Below are positions 1 to 7,865 of a stretch of 64,000 bases of DNA, in pieces. Within the stretch, counting starts at the first letter, position 1. Each line of letters opens with the position of its first letter. This DNA comes from Methylobacterium sp. SyP6R (GTDB lineage Bacteria; Pseudomonadota; Alphaproteobacteria; Rhizobiales; Beijerinckiaceae). The translations under genes and the position numbers were made by a program. The stretch is taken from contig NZ_JAAQRC020000001.1 of assembly GCF_019216885.1 (NCBI RefSeq), positions 6,005,501-6,069,500 of the forward strand, written 5' to 3'. The notes under the pieces are model-generated. The model made no database searches, was not told the origin of the DNA, and was given only the letters and a program-made list of their open reading frames with translations.

Positions 1-272
1 CCTATTTCCTCAACCCGGTCGGCACCGCACCGGTCTACGAGCGGGCCGACAAGTTCTACGTCTCGTCGTCGGGCTTCGGCTTCGGCTATCGCGACGAGTG
101 CACGACGATCTCGCTCAACTACCTGTCCTCTCCGATCGAGACCGCCTCGGGCCTGCGGGAGCGCAACCGCACCTTCCTGCTGCGGATCGAGCTACGCACC
201 CTCGGCGAGGCGAATTTCCGCCAGAACCTCAGCACCACCACGACGGCGGACGGCATCGCCACCGCCCGGTGA
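1..272 (+). CDS. lptD: LPS-assembly protein LptD, C-terminal end (partial)
   Basis: Only the last 89 codons are inside the window; the reading frame enters at base 3 and stops with TGA at 270-272. The fragment alternates short beta strands typical of an outer-membrane barrel end. It has the LptD-like signature of a Cys in a segment reading [11 protein letters not shown] followed by ELRTLGE near the C-terminus. LptD is the outer-membrane barrel that inserts lipopolysaccharide with LptE. It is followed after 98 bp by pdxA on the same strand, the usual alphaproteobacterial context, although surA, which commonly lies between them, is absent here. Identity is based on a short fragment plus context. 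Confidence 0.7.
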   Translation, partial: YFLNPVGTAPVYERADKFYVSSSGFGFGYRDECTTISLNYLSSPIETASGLRERNRTFLLRIELRTLGEANFRQNLSTTTTADGIATAR

Positions 273-370
273 CGGGCCGGTCGGGCCCTTCCCGCCGCCG
301 GGGTGCTTGCCCACCGGAAGCCGGGATGCCATGGCGCGGGGACGCGCCACGACGGACGGGGATCCCCGCA

Positions 371-1387
371 ATGACCACAGCCCTCGCGCTGACACAGGGC
401 GATCCGGCGGGGATCGGCCCGGAGATCACCCTGCGGGCCTGGCTCGCCCGGGAGGAGCACGGGCTCGCCCCGTTCTTCGTCATCGGCGACCCGGATTTCT
501 TGAGCAAAATCGCGGCCCGGCTCGGCCTCGCGGTGCCCTTGTGCGAGGTCACGCCAGAGAGTGCGGCGCAGGCCTTTGCCCGGGCCTTGCCGGTGGTGCG
601 GCTGCCCGGCGGCCTCACCGTCGCGGCGGAGCCCGGCGCCCCCGATCCGGCGAGCGCCGCCGGCACGCTCGCCTCGATCGACGAGGCGGTGCGGCTGGTG
701 CAGGCGGGTCGCGCGCCGGCCCTCGTCACCAATCCGATCGCCAAGCACGTGCTCTACGAGGCGGGCTTCCGCCATCCCGGCCATACCGAGTATCTGGCGG
801 CCCTCGCGGCCGAGCCCGGCGCGACCCCGCCGATGCCCGTGATGCTGCTGTGGTCCGAGGACCTGGCGGTGGTGCCGGTGACGATCCACGTGGCGTTGCG
901 CCGGGTGCCGGAGCTCTTGACCGTAGACCTCGTGGTCGAGACCGCCCGCATCGTCGACCGCGACATGCGGGCCCGCTTCGGCCTGTCCGCCCCGCGCCTC
1001 GTGCTCGCCGGGCTCAACCCGCATGCGGGCGAGGCCGGCACGATGGGCCTGGAGGATCGCGACGTGCTGGCGCCCGCGATCGAGGCCTTGCGGGCGGAGG
1101 GCATCCGGATCACCGGCCCGCACCCGGCCGACACGCTGTTCCACGCCCGCGCCCGGGCCACCTACGACGTGGCGCTCGCCCCGACCCACGACCAGGCCCT
1201 GATCCCGATCAAGACACTCGCCTTCGACGAGGGCGTGAACGTGACCCTCGGGCTGCCGTTCCTGCGCACCTCGCCCGACCACGGCACCGCCTTCGATATC
1301 GCCGGCAAGGGCTTGGCCAAGCCCGACAGCCTGATCGCGGCCCTCAAGCTCGCCGGGCGGCTGACCCGGACGGGAGTGTCGGCATGA
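371..1387 (+). CDS. pdxA: 4-hydroxythreonine-4-phosphate dehydrogenase
   Basis: PdxA oxidises 4-phosphohydroxy-L-threonine to an intermediate of pyridoxal phosphate synthesis in the cytoplasm. The 338-residue product opens with the family signature [12 protein letters not shown] (residues 8-19). It keeps the His residues of the metal and substrate site at H138 (GHTEY), H173, H218 (LNPHAGE) and H273 (PTHDQ). ATG at 371 is chosen because the protein then begins at the usual family N-terminus; the frame is open further upstream, but that part has no family similarity. The stop overlaps the rsmA start as ATGA (1384-1387), so the two genes are probably translationally coupled. Confidence 0.95.
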   Translation: MTTALALTQGDPAGIGPEITLRAWLAREEHGLAPFFVIGDPDFLSKIAARLGLAVPLCEVTPESAAQAFARALPVVRLPGGLTVAAEPGAPDPASAAGTLASIDEAVRLVQAGRAPALVTNPIAKHVLYEAGFRHPGHTEYLAALAAEPGATPPMPVMLLWSEDLAVVPVTIHVALRRVPELLTVDLVVETARIVDRDMRARFGLSAPRLVLAGLNPHAGEAGTMGLEDRDVLAPAIEALRAEGIRITGPHPADTLFHARARATYDVALAPTHDQALIPIKTLAFDEGVNVTLGLPFLRTSPDHGTAFDIAGKGLAKPDSLIAALKLAGRLTRTGVSA

Positions 1388-2220
1388 GCGCGCCGGACGG
1401 TCTGCCGCCGCTGCGGGAGGTGGTGCAGGCGCACGACCTGATGCCCCGCCGCTCGCTCGGCCAGAATTTCCTGTTCGACCTGAACCTCACCGGCCGGATC
1501 GCCCGCTCCTCGGGACCGCTCGACGGGGTGACGGTGGTCGAGGTCGGCCCCGGCCCCGGCGGCCTGACCCGGGCGCTGCTGATGCACGGCGCGGCGCGTG
1601 TGATCGCGGTCGAGCGCGATCCCCGCGCCCTGCCGGCGCTCGCCGAAATCGCCGCCCATTATCCCGGCCGCCTGGAGGTGGTGGAGGCCGATGCGCTCGA
1701 ATTCGACCCGCGGCCGCTGATCGGCGAGGGCCCGGCCCGGATCGTCGCCAACCTCCCCTACAATGTCGGCACGCAGCTCCTCACCGGCTGGCTCACGGCG
1801 GAGGCCTGGCCGCCCTGGTGGGAGTCGCTGACCCTGATGTTCCAGCGCGAGGTGGCCGAGCGCATCGTCGCCGACGAGGGCGACCGGGCGAATTACGGCC
1901 GGCTCGGCGTGCTCTGCGGCTGGCGCACCAAGGCCCAGATCCTGTTCGACGTGCCGCCCGCGGCCTTCGTGCCGCCGCCCAAGGTGACGTCGAGCGTGGT
2001 GCGGCTGGTGCCGCGGCCCGAGCCCCTGCCGTGCCGGGTCCGGGCGCTCGAAACCGTGACCGGCGCCGCCTTCGGCCAGCGCCGCAAGATGCTGCGCCAG
2101 AGCCTCAAAGCCGCGACCCCCGACCCCGCCCGCCTGCTCGCCGCCGCCGGCATCCCCGAGACGGCAAGGGCCGAGGAGGTGCCGGTGGCAGGCTTCGTTG
2201 CGATGGCGCAGGTGCTCTGA
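1384..2220 (+). CDS. rsmA: 16S rRNA dimethyladenosine transferase RsmA (KsgA)
   Basis: RsmA dimethylates two adjacent adenosines in the 3' helix of 16S rRNA during 30S maturation, using SAM. The 278-residue protein has the N-terminal RRSLGQNFL segment, the SAM-binding motif [15 protein letters not shown] and the catalytic motif [11 protein letters not shown]. It ends with the Arg/Lys-rich C-terminal domain ([12 protein letters not shown]) that contacts RNA. Its ATG overlaps the pdxA stop. The pdxA-rsmA pairing is widely conserved in proteobacteria. Downstream lies repeat A1 and a convergent gene. Confidence 0.95.
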   Translation: MSAPDGLPPLREVVQAHDLMPRRSLGQNFLFDLNLTGRIARSSGPLDGVTVVEVGPGPGGLTRALLMHGAARVIAVERDPRALPALAEIAAHYPGRLEVVEADALEFDPRPLIGEGPARIVANLPYNVGTQLLTGWLTAEAWPPWWESLTLMFQREVAERIVADEGDRANYGRLGVLCGWRTKAQILFDVPPAAFVPPPKVTSSVVRLVPRPEPLPCRVRALETVTGAAFGQRRKMLRQSLKAATPDPARLLAAAGIPETARAEEVPVAGFVAMAQVL

Positions 2221-2285
2221 GCCGAATTACGGACACGGGACACGACAGACCGATTTGGCCGCCTCGCCGGCCTCTCCCACCCGCG

Positions 2286-2404
2286 ACCTCATCCTGAGGT
2301 GCCGCGTAGCGGCCTCGAAGGAGGGCTCCAAAGATCGCAGAGATTTCTGGAGCCCTCCTTCGAGGTCAGTCGATCTTTGGTCGACTAACACCTCAGGATG
2401 AGGT
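2286..2404. repeat. Repeat family A, copy 1 (cloverleaf-like)
   Basis: A 119-bp structured repeat between the convergent genes rsmA and the DUF4142 gene. Outer arms ACCTCATCCTGAGGT (2286-2300) and its complement (2390-2404) pair. A central stem is formed by CTCGAAGGAGGGCTCCA (2314-2330) and TGGAGCCCTCCTTCGAG (2348-2364). Between them are a left side hairpin GCCGC-gta-GCGGC (2301-2313) and a right side hairpin AGTCGA-n7-TCGACT. Copies 2 and 3 (33848, 58298) share the arms and centre but carry different side hairpins. This fills most of the gap 2221-2537. Confidence 0.9.
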
Positions 2405-2537
2405 GGCAGGTGGGATGTTCGAATCTGTGGATGAACAGCACTGTCGTGGGCCGGGCATGCAGATTTGCTGAGATCTTCAGCCGTTCTGCATGGACGGGAC
2501 GCCCCTCGGTCGCTTCGGTCGCAGGCGTATCGCCGCG

Positions 2538-2990
2538 TTATAAAAACGGTCGTTGAAAACGACCTTTGGTTCCGTTCTCGAATCTTCGCCAAGCCTCTGG
2601 CTTGGCGTCGAAAATTCGAGATGGGTCGACGGCCCCGTCGACCTCGGGCTCGGCCGGCGGCTTCACCTGGCCGCTCGCGGCCTGGGACGGGTCGCGCATC
2701 GCCCTGAGCACGTCGGCGATGGTCTCCTGCTCGGCGGCCTCGAAGCGCGCGAGCTGCTTCACGTCGTCGTCGGAGGCCTTCCGCAGCGCGACGCGGCTCG
2801 CCGCCAGGGAGGCGGAGCCGGCCGCCAGGGTGTCGGCGGCGTGCTCGGCCTCGGCCTCGCCCATCCGGGCGCCGGTATTGCCCGTCGCCGCCGCGGTCGG
2901 GCCGCCCTGCGGCTGCGCGATGGCCACTGTGACGAGGGAGGGTGTCGCCACGGCCGAGGCGATGGCGGTCGGTACGAGACGACGATGCAT
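2538..2990 (-). CDS. Secreted DUF4142-like protein with altered C-terminus
   Basis: A 150-residue protein starting at ATG 2990 with a Sec signal peptide (about residues 1-26, ending SVATPSLVTVAIAQ). The middle region (AADTLAAGSASLAASRVALRKASDDDVKQLARFEAAEQETI) resembles the helical DUF4142 / ferritin-like family of periplasmic proteins, often induced by general stress in Rhizobiales. Known members are usually longer. Here the last ~27 codons (DPSRIFDAKPEAWRRFENG onward) are read through structured element D, so the natural C-terminus seems to have been replaced. Family assignment is moderate; the function of DUF4142 is not established. Confidence 0.6.
   Translation of the reverse strand: MHRRLVPTAIASAVATPSLVTVAIAQPQGGPTAAATGNTGARMGEAEAEHAADTLAAGSASLAASRVALRKASDDDVKQLARFEAAEQETIADVLRAMRDPSQAASGQVKPPAEPEVDGAVDPSRIFDAKPEAWRRFENGTKGRFQRPFL
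2541..2622. repeat. Structured element D (nested hairpins)
   Basis: Nested inverted repeats: GGTCGTT-gaa-AACGACC (2549-2565) enclosed by AACGG/CCGTT, then CGCCAAGCC-tct-GGCTTGGCG (2587-2607) enclosed by TCTCGAAT/ATTCGAGA. The architecture resembles the other repeat families here, but only one copy is in the window. It forms the 3' end of the DUF4142 reading frame. Confidence 0.7.
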
Positions 2991-3523
2991 GGGACACCTT
3001 GCTCTTCGCGGTGAGACGCTCCCGCAGGATCCCGGGCGCGGGACTCCGAACCGGGCCCCCTGAGAGCAAGCGCTAACGAAACGACGAAAGAGGGGGTTTC
3101 AGCCTCGTCTTTCGGAAATCGCTCCAGCGCCTGCGAAGGGTGCGGTCCCGCTCCGTTCGCGCCCGCGGGCTACGCCCATCGGTGAGGTTACGCCGCCCGT
3201 CGCGAACGTGTCGTCTCGTGAGGACAAGGCCCGGGATCGATAAACCCCACGACCGGCGGGACGATCGCGGGATACGGAGGCTGAGGGTGACCACGATCTT
3301 CTTCGGACCGCCCGTCGCGGCGCAGGAGGCCCAGCAGGAAACCGCCAGGCAAGGGGGTGCCAGGCCGGTCGCGCCCATCTGCTGCTCGGCGATCGTCGTC
3401 TGCCACCTCGTCGACCGGCGCCGGGTGACGAAACCGTAATCTCCCGGCGAGGTCCGGGCCATAAGGCCACGCTTACTCTTTCTCCTCGGCGGCCCGACGG
3501 GCGGCCGCGCGAGGATCCGTGTC
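2991..3523. other. 533-bp intergenic region between divergent genes
   Basis: No convincing gene. Short open frames on both strands have Arg/Pro/Ser-rich translations typical of out-of-frame GC-rich DNA. It must hold the promoters of the leftward DUF4142 gene and the rightward Spy-like gene. The only site worth naming is the EcfG-like candidate at 3075-3100. Confidence 0.5.
3075..3100 (-). promoter_or_regulatory. Candidate EcfG-type (general stress) promoter
   Basis: On the minus strand GAAAC is followed after 17 bases by CGTT, against the EcfG consensus GGAAC-N16/17-CGTT. One -35 base differs. It lies about 85 bp upstream of the DUF4142 start codon, and DUF4142 genes are common EcfG targets in Rhizobiales. 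A short motif in GC-rich DNA, so weak evidence. Confidence 0.3.
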
Positions 3524-4060
3524 ATGCGACGCACTCTCACTACCGGGGTTTTCGCCACCGTGACCCTGGCCGGGATCTTGAGCGCCGGGCTGCTCGGCAC
3601 CGCCCTGGCGCAGGCGCCGCGGCCGGTGCAGGTCGCACATGCGGGCGACCATGCGGCCGATGGGGCGGGCCGGCACCGCCTCAGCGCCGAGGACGTCCAG
3701 GCCTTCACCGATGCGCGGGTCGCCGCCCTGCATGCCGGCCTGAAGCTCACGCCCGACCAGGAGAAGCTGTGGCCGCCGGTCGAGGACGCGATGCGCAACC
3801 TCGCCAAGGTCCGGCGCGACCAGCGCGAGGCCCGGCGCGGCGAGGATCACGATCCCGTGGCGGAGACGGCGCCGGACGCGATCCGGGCCCGGGCCGATGC
3901 CCTCGCGGCGCGCTCAGACGCCCTGCGCAAGCTCGCCGACGCCTCGCAGCCGCTCTACGCCACCCTCGACCAGGCGCAGAAGCAGCGCGCCGCGATGCTG
4001 GGCCGGCCGATGGGGCGGCATCACCACCCGGGTATGCACCGGCACCACCGCGACGACTGA
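3524..4060 (+). CDS. Spy/CpxP-like periplasmic LTXXQ protein
   Basis: A 178-residue protein with a clear signal peptide (about residues 1-29, ...GLLGTALAQA). It is followed by a helical domain containing LTPDQ, the LTXXQ motif of the Spy/CpxP/ZraP family of periplasmic chaperones and metal-stress proteins. The C-terminus is His-rich (GRHHHPGMHRHHRDD), which suggests metal binding as in ZraP. The region after the motif is charged and probably forms long helices. It stands alone, with 463 bp or more of non-coding DNA before it. The general family is well supported; the substrate or metal is inferred. Confidence 0.75.
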   Translation: MRRTLTTGVFATVTLAGILSAGLLGTALAQAPRPVQVAHAGDHAADGAGRHRLSAEDVQAFTDARVAALHAGLKLTPDQEKLWPPVEDAMRNLAKVRRDQREARRGEDHDPVAETAPDAIRARADALAARSDALRKLADASQPLYATLDQAQKQRAAMLGRPMGRHHHPGMHRHHRDD

Positions 4061-4377
4061 CCGCGTCCATCGACCGCCCGGACATCAAGGCCTCTCTCCT
4101 CGCCGCCCCGGCTCCTGCCGCGGGCGGCGCTGCCGCATGGCGCGCCCGCATGATGGAGCGCGCGCAACAATCCGCGCAATCCGCACGCAATCCGGCCATG
4201 CGATACCGGACGGCGCGGCGAAGCTCGGCAGAACCGAAACATCGGCCGGGACACCGCGAGGAAACGCGCCACGGCGGGCCATCGCGGCCGGTCGGACCCT
4301 CACGGGCCCGGACGGCACGATCGACCCAACCGACGAGCAGCCATGACAAACTGAGCGGCAACCAGCGGGAGAGGCAG
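4061..4377. other. Intergenic region, nothing recognised
   Basis: 317 bp between two rightward genes. I see no conserved repeat, hairpin terminator or coding signal. The last bases contain the GGGAGAGG ribosome-binding site of the next gene. Confidence 0.5.
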
Positions 4378-4704
4378 ATGGACAACGTCATCCGTCCGGA
4401 TTTCCAGCGCGCAGCCAAGGCCCGGGCCGACGAAAACACGACACCCCGTGCCGGCGGTCCCGTGCAATACGTCAAGACCTACGGCGAGGTCGGGCCGCAC
4501 GCCGTGTCGCTGGTGCGCGCCCGTTCGGGCCTGAAAGGCGACGTCTACCACGTCGTGATCGACACGCCCCGGGGCCAGGTCGGCCCGGTCGGCGTCGAGC
4601 CGGCGACCGAGGACGGCAAGTTCGATGCCGACCGCGTCGGCATGGCGGTGATGCGCACCCTCGAGTTGCTGGCCGGACGCCCGGGCGATTTCGACGTCGC
4701 CTGA
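4378..4704 (+). CDS. Conserved small hypothetical protein
   Basis: A 108-residue, probably cytoplasmic protein. ATG at 4378 has a good ribosome-binding site (GGGAGAGG, 5 bases before). The N-terminus is basic and charged (MDNVIRPDFQRAAKARADEN). The central part (VLVRARSGLKGDVYHVV-like, then IDTPRGQVGPVGVEPATEDGKFDADRVGMAVMRTLELLAG) looks like a compact alpha/beta fold, with no transmembrane helix or known motif. I do not recognise the family. It precedes the aminotransferase gene by about 110 bp on the same strand. Confidence 0.65.
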   Translation: MDNVIRPDFQRAAKARADENTTPRAGGPVQYVKTYGEVGPHAVSLVRARSGLKGDVYHVVIDTPRGQVGPVGVEPATEDGKFDADRVGMAVMRTLELLAGRPGDFDVA

Positions 4705-4817
4705 GGCCAGGACCCGCCTCCCTCGCAACCCTCTCCCCCGTCCGCCGAAGGCCGCCCCGCGTGGACAGCCGGGGTGAGGCCGCGCCATCATGCGGGGCAG
4801 ACGAGCGGGAGCGGGCG

Positions 4818-5675
4818 ATGGCCGCGACAGAAGACACCTGGACCTATTTCGAGGGCGCCTGGCACCCGGGCAACGTGCGGATGATGGGGCCGCGCACCCA
4901 TGCCGCCTGGCTCGCCTCGACGGTGTTCGACGGCGCCAGGGCCTTCGAGGGCGTGACCCCGGACCTCGACCTGCATCTCTCCCGGATCAACCGCTCGGCC
5001 GCCAATTTCGGCCTCGAACCGGTTGTCGCGGAGGGCACCTGGGCCGAATTGGTGCGGGACGGTCTGACGCGGTTCGCGCCCGACGCCGCGCTCTACATCC
5101 GGCCGATGTACTGGGCGGAAGGGGGGCTGGGCGGTGCGGTGCGGCTCGACCCCGCCTCGACCAATTGGTGCCTGTGCCTCTACGAGGCGCCGATGCCGCC
5201 GCCGACCGGGTTCACCGCCACCCTGTCGCCGTTCCGGCGCCCGACGCCGGACATGGCCCCCCTCGACGCCAAGGCCGGCTGCCTCTACCCGAACAGCTCG
5301 CGGGCGATCGCCGAGGCCGCCTCGCGCGGCTTCGGCAACGCCCTGATGCGCGATGCGCTGGGCAACGTCGCGGAATTCGCCACCGCCAACGTGCTGATGG
5401 CCCGTGACGGCGTGGTCTACACCCCGGTGCCGAACGGCACGTTCCTCGCCGGCATCACCCGGGGCCGGGTGATCGCGCTCCTGCGCGAGGCCGGGGTCAC
5501 GGTGGTGGAGAAGACCCTCACCGTCGACGACCTGATGGCGGCCGACGAGGTGTTTTCGGTCGGCAACTACGCCAAGGTCGTGCCGGTGACCGCCCTCGAC
5601 GAGCGGACCTTCGCGCCCGGCCCGCTGTTCGACAAGGCCCGCGAGCTGTACTGGACCTTCGCCCACCGGGGCTGA
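4818..5675 (+). CDS. Class IV aminotransferase (branched-chain aminotransferase-like)
   Basis: A 285-residue PLP enzyme of fold type IV. The N-terminal WTYFEGAWHPGN and FDGARAFEGV segments match branched-chain aminotransferase-like proteins. The PLP-lysine region is DAKAGCLYPNSSRAIAEA, and the phosphate/cofactor loop EFATANVLMARDG is followed by TFLAGITRGRVI. Such enzymes transfer the amino group between glutamate and branched-chain 2-oxo acids or, in other members, aromatic or D-amino acids. Substrate cannot be fixed from sequence alone. ATG 4818 is chosen over ATG 4761 because it has a GGGAGCGGG ribosome-binding site and gives the standard N-terminus. Confidence 0.85.
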   Translation: MAATEDTWTYFEGAWHPGNVRMMGPRTHAAWLASTVFDGARAFEGVTPDLDLHLSRINRSAANFGLEPVVAEGTWAELVRDGLTRFAPDAALYIRPMYWAEGGLGGAVRLDPASTNWCLCLYEAPMPPPTGFTATLSPFRRPTPDMAPLDAKAGCLYPNSSRAIAEAASRGFGNALMRDALGNVAEFATANVLMARDGVVYTPVPNGTFLAGITRGRVIALLREAGVTVVEKTLTVDDLMAADEVFSVGNYAKVVPVTALDERTFAPGPLFDKARELYWTFAHRG

Positions 5676-5696
5676 TTCGCCTTTACGCCCCCGCTT

Positions 5697-5729
5697 CCTT
5701 CGCTACGGTTGCGGCAACGCAAGCGAAGG
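5697..5729 (+). promoter_or_regulatory. Hairpin covering the chaA ribosome-binding site
   Basis: CCTTCGCT (5697-5704) is complementary to AGCGAAGG (5722-5729), with an inner GTTG/CAAC stem. The right arm contains the GAAGGG Shine-Dalgarno sequence of the GTG start at 5737, so the folded RNA would hide it. The whole gap before the gene is only 61 bp, too short for the known yybP-ykoY riboswitch. Confidence 0.5.
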
Positions 5730-5736
5730 GAGTCGC

Positions 5737-6843
5737 GTGGGACAGATGATGGTCGTGCGGTTGGCGGTGGCGTGGGCGACGGTGGCGGCCTTCGCGGTGT
5801 TCGGCGGGGGCTGGCTCGGGGGGTTGGAGGCGCCGCTGGTGGCGGCGGGTATGTTCGCCTGGCTGTTCGCCGTCATCCTGTGGTCGGCCTTCGGGGTGGT
5901 GCACGAGGCCGAGGAACTGGCCGACCGCCTCGGCGAGCCCTACGGCACCCTGATCCTGACCTTGTCGATCGTCATCATCGAGGTGGCGCTGGTCGCCGCC
6001 GTGATGCTCGGGGCCAAGGCCGCCCCGACGCTCGGGCGCGACACGATGTTCGCCGTCATCATGATCGTGATGAACGGTCTCGTCGGGCTCGGGCTGATCC
6101 TCGGCGGCCTGCGCCACCACCGCCAGAACTACAACCTCGACGGGGCCGGCGCCTATCTGGCGGCGATCATCCCGCTCACCACCATCGCGCTCATCATCCC
6201 GAACTTCACCACCTCGACCCCGGACGGCTCGCTGACGGCGTTCCAGGCGGTGGCGTTCTCGGTGCTGACGGTGGTGCTCTACGGCATCTTCCTCCTGCTC
6301 CAGACCGGCCGGCACAGCGACTTCTTCACCGATTTCGTCCAGCCGGGCACGGTCGTGGAGAAGAAGGCGCCCCACCCCGATGCCGGCCGCGGGGCGATCC
6401 TGCGCCATGCCGGGCTGCTCCTCGTCAGCCTTTTGCCGATCGTGCTCCTGTCGAAGAGCCTCGCGGCGATCCTCGACCACGGCATCAAGGCGCTCGGCGC
6501 GCCCTCGGCGCTCGGCGGCGTCATCATCGCGGCCATCGTGTTCACTCCGGAGGGGATCAGCGCCGTCAAGGCGATCCGGCGCGACCAGCTCCAGCGGGCG
6601 ATCAACCTCTGCCTCGGCGCCGTGACCTCGACGGTCGGCCTCACGGTGCCGGCGGTGCTGGTCATCGGCCTCGTCTCGGGCCAGCGGGTGGTGCTCGGCC
6701 TGGCACCGGCCGAGATGGCGGTGCTCGCCATGACGCTGCTGCTCAGCGTCATCACCTTCTCGCGCCAGGGCACGACGGTGCTGGAGGGCGCCGTCCACCT
6801 GGTGGTCTTCCTCACCTACCTGACGCTGATCTTCAGCCCGTGA
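5737..6843 (+). CDS. chaA: Calcium/proton antiporter, ChaA family
   Basis: An inner-membrane cation/proton exchanger of 368 residues with about 11 predicted helices. The two acidic repeat motifs are present: HEAEELADRLGEPYGTLILTLS (about residues 53-74) and FTPEGISAVKAIRRDQLQRAIN (about residues 268-289). These carry the transport glutamates, as in ChaA and other CaCA proteins. Members export Ca2+ or Na+/K+ using the proton gradient. GTG 5737 has the best ribosome-binding site (GAAGGGAG); ATG codons at 5746 and 5749 are alternatives. The ribosome-binding site lies in a hairpin (5697-5729). Confidence 0.88.
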   Translation: MGQMMVVRLAVAWATVAAFAVFGGGWLGGLEAPLVAAGMFAWLFAVILWSAFGVVHEAEELADRLGEPYGTLILTLSIVIIEVALVAAVMLGAKAAPTLGRDTMFAVIMIVMNGLVGLGLILGGLRHHRQNYNLDGAGAYLAAIIPLTTIALIIPNFTTSTPDGSLTAFQAVAFSVLTVVLYGIFLLLQTGRHSDFFTDFVQPGTVVEKKAPHPDAGRGAILRHAGLLLVSLLPIVLLSKSLAAILDHGIKALGAPSALGGVIIAAIVFTPEGISAVKAIRRDQLQRAINLCLGAVTSTVGLTVPAVLVIGLVSGQRVVLGLAPAEMAVLAMTLLLSVITFSRQGTTVLEGAVHLVVFLTYLTLIFSP

Positions 6844-6876
6844 CGCGTGGGTGCCGGGGGCATGCCCCCGGCATTG

Positions 6877-7464
6877 TCAGACGTCGTAATCGCCCGGGGC
6901 GATGTCGGCGCTGCGCAGGAAGATCTGGAGGGCCGGCTGCATCGAGCGGTGCAGCCGGGCCGGATCCTCCACCGGGGCGCCGCCGAGCGCCCGGGCCATC
7001 GCTTCCTCCAGGGAGCCCGGCCCGTAGGGCGCCGGCAACGCCACTGCCGGGACGCCCCTGGCCTCGTCCCAGCCCATGGCGAGGCGGCGGATCAGGGCGA
7101 TATGCTCCGGTCCCACCTCGAACACGATCTGCTCGGGCGAGGTGCCGGCCGCCTCGTCGCGAAACACGTCGGAGACGTGGGACAGGTCGAGCTTGGTCAG
7201 CGGGTTGTGGTAGCTGTAGCGGCCGGGCTTGAGGTCGGCGTGGTGCAGGAAGGCGACCAGCGCCTCGCCCACCGCCCGGTGCTCCTCCGCCGCGCCCTCG
7301 TCGTCGCCGGTGACGTTGGCGATGTCGCCGTCGCGGTCGAGGCTGCCATAGGGCGCGTCCGGATGGATCACCGGAGCGCCCTGCCCCGCCGGGTCCCAGG
7401 CCACGACCAGCCGCCGGATCAGGGCGATGCGCTCAAGCGTGATCTCGGTGGTGCGGCTGGTCAT
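6877..7464 (-). CDS. Hypothetical protein with two tandem related domains
   Basis: A 195-residue soluble protein made of two repeats of about 90 residues. Each begins with (L/P)E-R/H-IALIRRL followed by a WD and a PYG...GSL segment. Each ends with an FLHHADLKPGRYSY or FLRSADIAPGDYDV segment. The two halves clearly arose by internal duplication. No signal peptide, membrane helix or known catalytic motif is visible, and I do not recognise the family. ATG 7464 is chosen because the frame upstream reads through repeat B1 sequence. It is convergent with chaA. Confidence 0.75.
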   Translation of the reverse strand: MTSRTTEITLERIALIRRLVVAWDPAGQGAPVIHPDAPYGSLDRDGDIANVTGDDEGAAEEHRAVGEALVAFLHHADLKPGRYSYHNPLTKLDLSHVSDVFRDEAAGTSPEQIVFEVGPEHIALIRRLAMGWDEARGVPAVALPAPYGPGSLEEAMARALGGAPVEDPARLHRSMQPALQIFLRSADIAPGDYDV

Positions 7465-7574
7465 CGATGGGTCTCCGTGCGGAGCCCTCTGTAGAGCATC
7501 GGGGGGATGGGCGGGAGTCTCCGGCGTCCGACATCCTTCTCGTCTCCCTGCCTGAGCAGGACTGTTCGGGGAAA

Positions 7575-7801
7575 GAAGAGGCGCGGGTTTCCCCTCTCCC
7601 CGCGGGCGGGGAGAGGACTTCATCGACCTTGTCGTCGATGAAGTGAGCGGAGGCGGAAGCCGAAGCGAGGGTGAGGGGGTCTCGACGCGTGAGGCTCCTC
7701 TGGAAACACCCCCTCACCCTCGCCCTACGGGCTTCCTGAGCCCCTTCGGAGCTCAGGCCTCTCCCCGCCCGCGGGGAGAGGGGATTTCTCCGCGCCTCTT
7801 C
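7575..7801. repeat. Repeat family B, copy 1 (long nested inverted repeat)
   Basis: About 227 bp. Each end is a self-complementary hairpin, CCTCTCCCCGCGGGCGGGGAGAGG at the left and a related one at the right, flanked by near-complementary outer arms. The centre carries GAGGGTGAGGGGGT and its complement, so the whole element is a large nested palindrome. Other copies: 11262, 35411 and 60761, plus a single-hairpin version at 42561. It occupies the gap 7465-7865. Confidence 0.9.
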
Positions 7802-7865
7802 CTTTAAGCAACAATTGATGAAGCGGCCTCGACTGTCCGGGCTCACCCGCCTTCAGTAACTTCGA

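Noticed and set aside
119..1282. Long open frame antisense to pdxA (387 codons)
   Set aside because: Translation is Arg/Gly/His-rich without family features and lies opposite a clear pdxA; in GC-rich DNA such frames are expected.
3140..3439. 99-codon frame in the 2991-3523 gap
   Set aside because: Arg/Ser/Pro-rich translation, no ribosome-binding site, no recognisable motif; competing frames on the other strand are equally long.
4788..5666. 292-codon frame antisense to the aminotransferase gene
   Set aside because: Shadow of a gene with clear PLP motifs; translation is His/Arg/Gly-rich without similarity.
5676..5736. yybP-ykoY (Mn2+) riboswitch before chaA
   Set aside because: The gap is 61 bp and lacks the conserved loops of that riboswitch; only a simple hairpin is seen.
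7575..7801. Repeats considered as a CRISPR array
   Set aside because: They are single large palindromes, not regularly spaced direct repeats with spacers, and no cas gene is present.
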